Assembly: GCA_947561395.2 (NCBI GenBank)
Contig: OX387187.1
Span: 37,305,829 to 37,369,828 of the forward strand
Direction: 5' to 3'
DNA: 64,000 nt
DNA from: Buxus sempervirens
Lineage: Eukaryota; Streptophyta; Magnoliopsida; Buxales; Buxaceae
Under the pieces are notes generated by a model, which ran no database searches, was not told the origin of the DNA, and was given only the letters and a program-made list of their open reading frames with translations. Positions 24,781-34,190 of the stretch are shown here, one piece after another (position 1 is the first letter of the stretch; every line of letters begins with the position of its first letter). Both the position numbers and the translations under genes were made by a program.

Positions 24781-24908
24781 TCCAGCGAGGGTTAGAGAAG
24801 GCTGGGTTCCAGAAGGAGGGAATCCTCAGAAAGTATTGGAGTCAGAAGGGGCGTGCGAGGGACATGTTTATGTATAGTTTCCTCTCTATCGATCCCAGGC
24901 TTGATTGA
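24777..24908 (+). pseudogene. Captured 3' end of a GNAT-type acetyltransferase gene
   Basis: Frame with RGLEKAGFQKEGILRKY (from 24786), then KGRARDMFMYSFLS and a stop at 24906-24908. This is the C-terminal pattern of RimJ/RimL-like GNAT N-acetyltransferases (xxLEKAGFxxEGxLRxxxxxxGxxxDxxxYSxL). It is out of frame with the preceding membrane-protein piece, so the two were joined inside the element. Only the last ~40 residues are present. Confidence 0.6.
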
Positions 24909-25139
24909 CCGATCTTAATTCATTTTTCAATCGTCTGATATTAAGCTAGAGATCGATGATCATGTAACTCAGCAGCTCATCCATGAACTCGAGCGAAATT
25001 GTTTTGCCCTGTAAGAGGGAATTACCACATCATCATGAGTCACACTTTCAAAGAATCTCTCTTGAAAGTTTTATAAAGATCATATAAACAAAGCATCTGC
25101 TACAATTTTCTTTTAAAAAAAAAAAAAAAAAGAGAGGAG

Positions 25140-25275
25140 AAGAAGAATGAAGCCAAGAGCAAATAGAAATTACCTGAAGCCGATGTACACCCGAATGAAC
25201 GATTGGCGGCCAACAATCTTGGCTGCAACTCGGCAAAGGGGTTTAGGGTTTCGGCAAAGGGGTTTAGGGTTTGAA
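25140..25275 (-). other. Possible third captured exon
   Basis: On the minus strand a short frame (AAKIVGRQSFIRVYIGF) ends at a GTAATT donor-like site. Upstream there are two GGGTTTAGGGTTT-like telo-box sequences in plus orientation. The gene of origin is not recognised. Confidence 0.25.
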
Positions 25276-27041
25276 ATGGTGAAAGAGAAGGAATGGTATG
25301 ATATATAAGACAGGGGTAGGGTTGTAATTTTTAAAAATTTTAAAGGTAAAGTTATATAAATTTTAATATTATATATAATAATTCGGTTCGGTTCGGTTTA
25401 GATAATACCTTAATTCGGTTCGGTTCGGTTTAACCGAACACCAAACCCAAAACCGAACCGATTTATTTCGGGTTAAGTTTTTTTGGACCAAAACCGAACC
25501 GAACTGTAAAAAAACCGAACCGAACCGAACCGAAGTCGGTTTGGTTCGGGTCGGTTTCGGTTTTATCCGGCCCGAGTTGCAGCCCTAGTTTCTACAGCAG
25601 TAGCGACGCCCTCAGTCCCAGTTCAGTCAGTTGAGGGTACAGAGTCTGACTCCGAGGATGGAGATAGTGGGGATGGTGGAGGGTCTGATGATGATGACGA
25701 CGATGATGGTGGAAATGATCATCAGGGAGGTGGAGGACAATCACATAGGCCAGGGGTTAGTCCTTTCACTGGGGAGGCAGTGTACACACATGCCACCCAG
25801 GACACCCACCATGGAGGGCGATACAGTCAGGGTGATCAGTCAGATCCAGAGCCACGTACTTTTCAGAGGCGGGGTAAGGGGAAGGAGAGGATTGGTGCCC
25901 AGGACGAGGATGAGATGTCTCGATCGTTTATGAGTATGGACATGGAGGGATCTAGCAGTACATCTTCACGTAGTTATGGGGATCAGAGTGGGCAGTATGG
26001 AGGATATGCATATCCATATCCTGGGCAGTTTCACACATCTGACAGCTATGGGTTATTTGATTTTCCCTCATATCCAGTTGCACCAGCTCCATATCCAGCT
26101 GCATACGGATATGGGTATGTCCCAGTGCCAGTGCCAGTGCCAGTGCCAGTCCCAGCTATCCCATATCCATATGGTTATTATCCTCCACCAGTCGTAGTAG
26201 AGGAGGAGGAGGAGGAGGAAGAGGAAGAAGATGAGGATGCGGGTGTTATTATTATGAGGGAGTATTATGATGAGTGTCCTCCTGTGGGCTTTATTGTGGA
26301 TTTAGATTAGGATGAGTATGAGGAGGTTGTGCGTCGTTACAGAAGTCAGTACGCAGGGCGCACGTCATGGAGGCGATATGTTCACATGCTTGAGAGACGA
26401 CGACAGCAACAACATCAGCATTTCCAGCCTTCTAGACATTCTACTTCTTATTGATCTTTGTAGTTTGTACTTTGTAATCTTGTGACTCTTGTCTCTTATC
26501 TCTTGACTCTCTTGTAGACTTCTACTTTGTATTTTGCATTTTTTGCAATTTGTCTTTTTAATTTTTATGATTATTAATCTATGTGCCTATGAGGCTATGA
26601 CTTTGTTTTACGCATGTAAGTATGTAACACATGTTACAAAGTGTGATGTAATGTGCTTACAGTTGTAGCCTTGTAATTGCTTATGTTCATGTGTTTGTAT
26701 TTGACTATTTGTTCATAAATTAGATCAAATACTTATTTATTCTATCTATTTTTGCATATAAATTGTATAAAATCATGTCTATTATGTTATTTTAGCTTAA
26801 TTATGTTTTTTATTTTTAAAACAGGCATTTCGTCGGCGTGCCGCCAATTTCGGCGAAATGGCCCTTCTGACAGTTTAATTTCATCTTTTTTAATCAAAAA
26901 AGGCGTTTCGGCGGCGTGCCGCCGATTTCGCCAAAAATGCTGTTTCGAGCCATTTCGTCGGAATTTCAGCGAAATTTCGTCAGAATTTCGTTTCGGCCGC
27001 CTACCGGCGCACCCCAAATCACCGAAAAGTCTATCCTTGCT

Positions 27042-27637
27042 TGTATCCGGCCTGAGTTGCCGGATACAGGGAAAAAAGCCTTTTTTCCAAATTTTAACAC
27101 AGGCAATACTTATTTACATGTAATATCGTTTAAGTAAATGTCCTCGTATTTTTTAATCTCCATTTACTTAAGATATTACATGTAAATAAGCAAACACCCC
27201 CCATTTGAATCCATTAAAAATAGTTCCAGACCCAAATTCCAAGTGAATAAAAAGTCAACTTTCCAATTCTAGGCAAAATTCCGATTTTTCAGGTCTGGAA
27301 AAAAGGTTCAATATGTTAAAACCAAGGTATTCGTCAAGATTTAAAATCTCAAAAAATTCTTTTATGCAATAACATGGCTAAAAACCTGATTACCGGGAAA
27401 AATTATCTTGAAATCTAGCTTTAAAAAATATTTCATTTTCTGGGGTCAAAAGTCAACAAAATTCAACCGGAAAAAGCTTGACTTTGGACAAAAGATTGAA
27501 TTCGGGCATTTTCCTTTTCCGTTTTGGATTCAAATGGGTTAAGTATCTCAAACCCAATACAAAGAATTGGAAATTCCAATAAAATATTTCTCTCCTTCAA
27601 GATTTATCAAAAATCGTGCAATTTTGGGGTGTCTACA
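27042..27637 (+). repeat. Right LTR remnant of the composite element
   Basis: Begins at the dyad word also found at 19142 and then matches the last ~560 bp of the LTR at 27686-30602, ending GGGGTGTCTACA. Its 5' two kilobases are missing. Confidence 0.65.
27109..27190. repeat. Long hairpin in the LTR end
   Basis: Arms of about 30 bp (CTTATTTACATGTAATATC ... and its complement ending TGTAAATAAG) around a ~20 nt loop. The same structure is at 30066-30145 with an almost unchanged sequence. Confidence 0.85.
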
Positions 27638-29517
27638 GGTGGCACTTGTTGAATGATGTATCTGATTACTCTGATGCCATTTGTGTGTGAGACATGGAAA
27701 TGTCATCTAGGATGACCTCCGATATCGTCACGTGGGGATCGATAAATGTAAAGAGTCGCCACCATCCAAGTTAAGGTGTGAATGGACACCAAAGGGTTCA
27801 TAAGAGCCAAATAGAGCCAAAGTAGTTCTAATACAAGGAAAAAATCTAGAGATCAGGTAAGGGGAATTAGTTATGAGCGGGGGAAGGTGTTAGGCACCCC
27901 TACTCATCCGTCTAAGACCGTTACCACATGCTTGCTTATGCTAAAGATTGTTTGCTAATAAAAAAAGACAAAGGATGCTTAAAAGTAATCAAAATGTAAG
28001 TGATTATTCCACATGAGTAGTCCAATAAATATGAACTCTCTCCATGGATATATCATTTCTTAGAACTTCATGAGTGAATAAAAATCAAGGTAAAAATTGA
28101 AGCGAAACCAATTCAAGGCAAATCTGGAAAAATCAGATTATGAGAACTTGAAAGCTTCGATTAACCATAACTCACTCAATTTAAATCCAACTCCAATGAA
28201 ACCAAAGCCATTTGAAAACTGGTATATAATAGAGTATACAGTAAAAAATTCAGCTCAATCCGATTTAAAACGAGAGAGAAATCCACATCTGAAATCTGCT
28301 GTTATAACTTGGAAAAAGTGTTAAGTAGGCATTTTCAAAATCCTATTCGTGGAGTTTGGCTAAATAAAATCCATGAAAATTGGTATGGAGGAAGTATGTG
28401 GTGCCATCTTTCCAAAGAAAAAAACCTCACACCAAACTCTATCTGAATGTGGCTTGTGTGCTCTCTTGAACAGGCCTAGAAGACCACAGATTAGCTCTGG
28501 ACTATGCCAGCGAGCATCTCTGAGTCAATTGAGCACCCAAGGCACAAAACAGATCAAAATCTGCTGAAACCAGTTGGAAATGAAAATAGACTTCTCAAGG
28601 AAAACTCAGGAATTGGAATCACTCAAAACGAATTAAAATTGAGCAAACGGTGCACCATCAAAGCGGCAAGTTCAGCAATCTGGGCTGAACTGACTTACAG
28701 ACTTTGAACAGATGGTGTCAAAAAATGGCTCCATAAAAGTGAACGAAATTTTCCAGATATGAAGTAGGCCAACTCATCTATCACATGTCTTTGGAATCAC
28801 TCAAAAATTCATTCGGAGGATGAAGTTATGAGCATTCTAAGACAGGCCACAGATGCTGCCATGTTTTGAAATATTTGAAGAGAAAGCCCAAAACTAGTGC
28901 ATGTGTGCAAGTGAATTCGACCAAAATAACTTGAAATCATGAAAAACAACTCATGAAGTCCTAAAAATTCATTCTAAGGCCAGAGATCTCAGATTTTCCA
29001 TATTGAGCATGGAGAATCCAAGATCTAGCCTATTTGATGCAAAACAGTGAAAAAGTGTGTGATATTGGTAAAAACACATATATAGGAGAAAATTAAAATC
29101 CATTGCTATAGATAGCATGGATCACATCTCTTCTCCAAATCTAAAACATGATCAAATCAGAAAAGCAACCATAGGTTCAAAATAACCATTAAACATGCTC
29201 TTCATCACATGTAGGTTCTAATCCTAAAGGATCCATCCCGTCTTCCTTTTCCCAAGGCTCTCTCTTCACGTTTGACGGCTAGAGAGGATTCCCAGGTACT
29301 TTGGAAGAGGTTTGGGGCTACAAAACAACACCCAAGGCCTTACACTACAGAAAGGTAGAAGTTGGGAGTTGGAAATGTAAAGAGGAAGCAATAAAACCAA
29401 ATGGAGCTTTACCTTTGATGACTTGAGTACTTGAGGCAGCAATCCAGCAGAGTTTCCCTTCTTCTTGCAGAGCTTCCAAGCTTCAAATTATCAGTCATTT
29501 GCAAGAGGAGGACCCCT

Positions 29518-29528
29518 CTATTTATAGG
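29518..29528 (+). promoter_or_regulatory. LTR TATA box
   Basis: CTATTTATAGG followed by CAAAG, the same arrangement as 18901. The dyad words begin about 200 bp downstream. Confidence 0.5.
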
Positions 29529-29726
29529 CAAAGCCAAGGGTAGAAGAGTCCTAAGGGTAGGCCAAAAAAGCCTTCTAGATTATTCCAATTCTCCTCCAAG
29601 GCTTGAATTGGAGTAATTTAGCAAGTTTCGGAGGGTGAAATAGGGAGTTCAAGTCCCTGAGAGAGAGGTAATATGCGTAAATAAGGCTCAGAGATCGAGC
29701 CATTTCGCAAATCCCCGAAACAGCTA

Positions 29727-30019
29727 AAACCGTATACTCAGTGCGGTTTCAACAGAACCGTCACTATAAGTACGGTTTTTATGCAAATTTAACCAAACCG
29801 CACATATGCAAATTTAACCAAACCGCACATACAGGGCGGTTCAATTCAGTTACACTCGTCATGATTCTTGTCGACGTGTCTCAACGGCCGAAGCTTCCGG
29901 AAGCCACGTGGCAGCTCACGCAACAAGCATGAATATCAACCGTGCTGTGTGTGCGGTTGCAACCGTACATACAGGGCGGTTCAAACCAAATTAACCAAAA
30001 ACCACACATATACTACGGT
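29727..30019. repeat. Dyad-word array, ACCG...CGGT type
   Basis: Words at 29727-29749, 29756-29777, 29821-29841, 29937-29959, 29961-29981 and 30001-30019, plus an asymmetric copy near 29795. Arms are AACCG(T/C) with the complement; centres contain ACATAC-like bases. Spacing is irregular here. Confidence 0.75.
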
Positions 30020-30065
30020 CATCACATTTTTGGTTGGTTTTGAGCCTTAGCTGCACAGGCCAGGT

Positions 30066-30145
30066 TTATTTACATGTAATATCGTTTAAGTAAATGTCCT
30101 CGTATTTTTTAATCTCCATTTACTTAAGATATTACATGTAAATAA
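30066..30145. repeat. Long hairpin in the solo LTR end
   Basis: Same ~30 bp arms and loop as 27109-27190, followed by a C tract (about 30152-30167) that is short in the other element. Confidence 0.8.
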
Positions 30146-30608
30146 GCAAACACCCCCCCCCCCCCCCATTTGAATCCATTAAAAATATTTCCAGACCCAA
30201 ATTCCAAGTGAATAAAAAGTCAACTTTCCAGTTCTAGGCTAAATTCCGATTTTTCAGGTCCGGTAAAAAGATTCAACATGTTGATACAAAGGTATTTATC
30301 AAGATTAAAAATCTCAAAAAATTCATTTATGTAATAACATTGCTAAAAACCTGATTACCGGGAAAAATTATCTTCAAATCTTGCTTTAAAAAATATTTCA
30401 TTTTCTGGGGTCAAAAGTCAACAAAATTCAACCTGAAAAAGTTTGACTTTGCATAAAAGATTGAGTTCGGGCCTTTTCCTTTGCGGCTTTGGATTCAAAT
30501 GGGTTAAGGATCTCAAACCCAATTCTAAGAATTGAAAATTCCAATAAAATATTTCTCTCCTTTAAGATTTATCAAAAATCGTGCGATTTTGGGGTGTCTA
30601 CATTGTGG

Positions 30609-30724
30609 GATAATTCTTTGGTGGCACTTGTATTTGTTTAGTATGGATGGAGATTTTGCACCACTGATTGAGCTTGCAAAGCTTCGTAGGGTGCACAAAT
30701 TTTTGCATGTTGGTAATTGATGAT
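30609..30724 (+). pseudogene. KAPA synthase (BioF-type) gene fragment, 3' part
   Basis: Continues the relic at 16402-16672: FSMDGDFAPLIELAKLRRVHKF (from 30634), which in the family follows the end of the upstream piece. A one-base shift near 30708 then leads to VIDD at a GTAAGT donor (30725), the expected exon end. No following exon is found, so the gene is broken on both sides as well as split. Confidence 0.7.
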
Positions 30725-32383
30725 GTAAGTGTGCTTTTGTATGCAGTGGATCTACATGATAGTTCCACACAAGCTGTGGGAATTCAAGATAAATGCAAGG
30801 AGCTTTCTCTCCAAGCCTTCTTGTGAAATGATACTCATCTTAGAGCTTGGGATTCGTGCTTCAGTGTGCTAGTCAAGAAGAAATCTTAGGCCAAAACAAT
30901 ATTAGTCTAAAAAAAAAAAAACACTGAGAAATAAAGGAGCTTTATGCATGATCTATTGAAGGCAAAAATGAAGAACCTAAAATCCTGCATAACCAATGCA
31001 ATGTTTGAACACTTCATAAAAATTATGATAGAAGAGAGACATATATGTTGGATGGATATTAATCATATGGGGTTAAATTATAGGACCCATCTGACCGAAT
31101 GACAGATTGATAGACTCATTGAGTGTGTAACGGATTGCTGGTGATTGATTTGTATCTGTCACAGTCCTCAAATTTGTAGCAAGAACTTCCCATACTTCTG
31201 TTCTACCGTTGATATTTGTTGTCAATTTGAGTAGTTTTAGTCCCATTTTATACAATGCAGCAGGTGATGTTCTAAAGCAAAAAACAAGGCTAGGGAATGC
31301 TGGAGAAGCATAGTTTAGCATTGCACCAGTCAGCAAAACATATATTGCTAAGGAGTGTTTTTTTTAGTCTTCTATTACAGTGTAAGAGTTTCAATCTCCA
31401 GCATATTCGTTGTTGATTATTCTCTGGATACCGGAGGATTTTAATAATTTTGGAAGTTTTTTCCTCTGGAATGGTGTGAGATTTATTTCCAACACTAGGT
31501 GGACTTTTTACTCTTACATGTACTTTGTTTTAGTTCATCAAAATACTGCTGTATGGATTTGATCATTTACCACTATACCTTAATTTTTTAGGGAAAAAAT
31601 GCTGTTGTTTCTGAATTCACAAACACCATTATTTATCCTTTTGGAATTTTTGTGGCTTATGGAAAATTGTGAGGATTTAGGCCCATGGTACATTTGTTTG
31701 TGGCAAGAATGGAGGGGGAGTTGCCAAGGAATTTAACTGTGAAAATGAAGTTGACATATGCACAGGTTGTCATGGTGGATTTGTAGCATGTAGGTAATAA
31801 TGGTCACATTGCTTTTTGTAGTGAAATCGTTGAAGGTCTTTGAAAAGACTCTAACTTGGAATGGATCTGTTATATTTTTTATTTTTTTTAATTGAGAATG
31901 GATTAAAATATTTTATTTCAGGGATGACACCTTCAGCTTAGTTTTCATTACGCATATGGATAAAGAATAAAGAATGGAAGCCAGAAGGAGGTATTGTGTA
32001 TTGATTAAGAACTTTAATCATCAAACTGTATGCTATCTTAACTTAAAAAGTGGCATAAACACTATTGATGTATGGTTAACCATAAAGGCATTGTACAACA
32101 TGCATTATCCAATATTTTATTCGATTATATCGATAAGCACCTTTGCTACTATCTGCATAGCTCCCCCCCAGTTAACAATCGTAGATATCGTAAAGTAACA
32201 TGATTCTATAGCACTTTCTGTACCATCTTTCATGTCATTAGATTGAGCTTGATAATAAGACAAGGATACTACGATGTCACTGTCTTGAGGACGAATAGGT
32301 TTTATTGATTATTATAATGAGAAATTTTCGTTCATGGCTACTGGGCAAATTAATTTCTACTTATTGCAGAAATTTGCTATAAA
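30725..32383. other. Spacer before copy B, nothing recognised
   Basis: No domain or RNA gene found. A minus-strand open frame at 31073-31336 (87 codons) has no family I recognise and no clear gene context. Sequence is AT-rich with short T and A tracts. Confidence 0.5.
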
Positions 32384-32761
32384 GGGATTATTTCAACCAT
32401 TTGATTTATACATTTAATTTGAAAATTTCGACTTAAAATCAAGTTAGTTAAATGTTGGCTGACCTAAGATCCAAGGGATGTTGGGTTCTAATTGTTTTCA
32501 AATGCATGATACATGTGTACATCCAGTGGCCATAAACCAATAAAGGGCTCTTTAAAAAGGGATGGAAATCCTAATAAAAAAATTAATAATTTATTTTAAA
32601 AGTTTTTTTTAAATGTAATGGACCAATCACAAGCCCTTTGTATATGTCATTGTATAATAGACCAATCACAAGTCCTTCGTATATGTCATTGCACAATTTT
32701 TGTTGTAAAGGATGCGTGCCTTTCTTTAAGCATATACCTCATATTTTCCCAACATAAAAAG

Positions 32762-33597
32762 TTTATAATAAAAAAGAAAAAAAATGAAAGAAATAAAACA
32801 AAAATAAATGGTTTATGCTCCCAAAGCAAAACTAACTTCATTGGATGGTTGCAGACACAAAATTATATATAGAATTCATTTTAAAGGTTTCCCAACATTT
32901 ATTCTCTCCAATGCTTTACACCCCTTTATTTCTTTATTTCCAGTATTTTATTGCCCTAATAGAGCCTTGTGGGGAAACTTTACTCAAAATTTCTGTTACT
33001 ACCCATCTCTCCACAACTATATATATGAGAGTTGCTCACAACTTTATAATAAAAAAGAAAAAAATGAAAGAAATAAAACAAAAATAAATGGTTTATGCTC
33101 CCAAAGCAAAACTAACTTCATTGGAGGGTTACAGACTTAAAATTATATATAAAATTCATTTCAAAGGTTTCCCAACATTTATTCTCTCCAATGCTTTACA
33201 CCCCTTTATTTCTTTATTTCCAACATTTTATTGCCCTAATAGAGCCTTGTGGGGAAACTTCACTCAAAATTTCTGTAACTACCCATCTCTCCACAACTAG
33301 AGTTACTCACAACTTTATAATAAAAAAGAAAAAAAATGAAAGAAATAAAACAAAAATAAATGGCTTATGCTCCCAAAGCAAAACTAACTTCATTGGATGG
33401 TTACAGACTTAAAATTATATATAAAATTCATTTCAAAGGTTTCCCAACACTTATTCTCTCCAATGCTTTACACTCCTTTATTTCTTTATTTCCAATATTT
33501 TATTGCCCTAATAGAGCCTTGTGGGGAAACTTTACTCAAAATTTCTGTAACTAGCCATATCTCCACAACTATATATATGAGAGTTACTCACAACAAG
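32762..33597. repeat. Inhibitor-gene promoter segment in three tandem units
   Basis: Units of about 280, 272 and 284 bp start near 32762, 33042 and 33314. Each runs from an A-rich AATAAAACAAAAATAAATGG segment through CTCCCAAAGCAAAACTAAC to CTCCACAACTA..CTCACAAC. Units 1 and 3 keep a TATATATATGAG box. Unit 2 has lost it (ACAACTAGAGTTACTC). Copy A has one unit. Confidence 0.9.
33571..33578 (+). promoter_or_regulatory. Proximal TATA box of inhibitor gene (copy B)
   Basis: TATATATA in unit 3, about 64 bases before the ATG at 33642. A second, distal TATA box sits in unit 1 at about 33018-33025. Confidence 0.55.
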
Positions 33598-33641
33598 GAG
33601 AAGAAGACAAAGAGTCTCCATCTCCAAAGAAGATTAAAAGA

Positions 33642-34190
33642 ATGGGGTACTGTTCCCTTTTCATTTCCTTCTCTTTCTTTCTCTTCTTCTTCAGCACCTT
33701 CCTCCATGGTGCAACTGCAACAACTCTCGTCTCCAAAACCTGCAAAAAAATGGCAGAGGGCGATCCAAACCTGCCCTACAGTTTCTGCCAAACTACCCTT
33801 CAAGCAGTCCCCAGAATCCGCTGTGCAAATCTTCAAGAGCTTGGATCGATCTCGATTGAATTGGCTCTATCCAATGCAAGCCACACGCGTCATTACATCA
33901 AAAAGATGTTGAAGAAGAAGCATGTTAACCACTACAAGAAAATACGGTTATCGGATTGCTTTGAACTGTACTCGGATGCGATTACTGATTTAAGAGAGGC
34001 AATCAAGTCCTACAATTCTAAGAAGTATTCGGATGCCAACGTACAAGTGAGTGCGGCCATGACCGAATCAGAGACGTGTGAAGATGGTTTCAAGGAGAAG
34101 AAAGGTGCAGTGTCTCCATTAACAAAGCGAAATGACAATATGGCCCAGTTGTCTGCCATGGCGCTTTCGATTATGAATATGCTTAAATGA
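33642..34190 (+). CDS. Secreted invertase/pectin methylesterase inhibitor-domain protein, 182 aa
   Basis: Copy B partner of the 2638 gene, same length, with about 20 amino-acid differences. Signal peptide MGYCSLFISFSFF...ATA; cysteines SKTC, YSFC, LSDC and SETC are all kept, and the extra Cys of copy A is Tyr here, as is usual in the family. It has three promoter units upstream, which may alter its expression relative to copy A. The stop is followed by a well conserved ~120 bp 3' flank. Confidence 0.85.
   Translation: MGYCSLFISFSFFLFFFSTFLHGATATTLVSKTCKKMAEGDPNLPYSFCQTTLQAVPRIRCANLQELGSISIELALSNASHTRHYIKKMLKKKHVNHYKKIRLSDCFELYSDAITDLREAIKSYNSKKYSDANVQVSAAMTESETCEDGFKEKKGAVSPLTKRNDNMAQLSAMALSIMNMLK

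Larger units (their letters stand above)
23912..25587. mobile_element. Non-autonomous hAT (1676 bp) carrying captured gene pieces
   Basis: Terminal inverted repeats TAGGGGTGCAACTCGG (23912) and CCGAGTTGCAGCCCTA (ending 25587), with a perfect 8 bp target duplication GTTTCTAC at 23904-23911 and 25588-25595, the hAT signature. Both subterminal zones are arrays of GGTTCG/CGAACC words. The middle (24140-25280) is unlike the ends, with CT-rich leader-like sequence and coding pieces, so the element appears to have picked up host gene segments. Confidence 0.9.
21287..26454 (+). pseudogene. hAT transposase gene, interrupted by a nested hAT and one stop
   Basis: Exons by splice sites: 21287-22937, 23050-23180, 23275-23350, then 23434-23911 continuing after the insertion at 25596. 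The frame is kept at every junction. Domains: BED-type zinc finger (CNYCGHVFKGGG, residues ~35-65); DUF659/RNase H-fold region with CDGWTG (~280) and TDNGSAFKKAG (~345); ERNWS/F...RNRL hAT dimerisation motif in exon 4 (SSSACERNWSTFALIHTK). The acidic, Tyr/Pro-rich tail contains a (PV)n run and a poly-Glu run. The 1676 bp element at 23912-25587 splits exon 4 between codons for SVST and AVATPS; removing it plus one duplicate restores the frame. A TAG at 26308-26310 then ends the frame, but coding sequence continues in frame to TGA at 26452, so it looks like a CAG-to-TAG change. Low decay otherwise suggests fairly recent activity. Confidence 0.85.
19630..27020 (+). mobile_element. hAT transposon (approximate limits)
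   Basis: Contains a near-complete hAT transposase gene (21287-26454). Subterminal zones at 19625-19910 and 26820-27015 are rich in GGTGCCG/CGGCAC and GCGAAATTTCG words in both orientations, as expected for transposase binding zones. I could not fix the exact termini or an 8 bp target duplication, so limits are approximate. Confidence 0.6.
17010..27637 (+). mobile_element. Composite LTR retroelement with nested hAT (10.6 kb)
   Basis: Starts TGTGAGACATGG at 17010 and ends GGGGTGTCTACA at 27637. It is flanked by a 5 bp duplication GGTGG (17005-17009 and 27638-27642). The left side is a nearly full LTR. The right side is only the last ~600 bp of an LTR. No gag/pol is visible between them, the space being filled by a short internal remnant and a hAT transposon. 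GAGTCGCCACC (about 17080) and GGGGGAAGGTGTTAGGC (about 17230) are also found in the LTR at 27686. Confidence 0.75.
27686..30602 (+). mobile_element. Solo LTR, 2.9 kb
   Basis: Starts TGTGAGACATGG, ends GGGGTGTCTACA, with 5 bp target duplication TTGTG at 27681-27685 and 30603-30607. No internal region is present. Contains GAGTCGCCACC, a GGGGGAAGGTGTTAGGC block, the LTR TATA box at 29518 and the dyad-word array at 29727-30019. It lies 48 bp from the end of the composite element, in the same relic gene. Confidence 0.85.

Noticed and set aside
25229-25278. Telomere-like repeat
   Set aside because: Only two GGGTTTAGGGTTT-like stretches, consistent with telo-box promoter motifs in captured sequence.
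25780-26310. Separate gene for a Pro/Val/Tyr-rich acidic protein
   Set aside because: It is in frame with the transposase exon before the nested element and is best read as the transposase tail.
31073-31336. 87-codon minus-strand frame
   Set aside because: No family recognised and no conserved context; left as unassigned.
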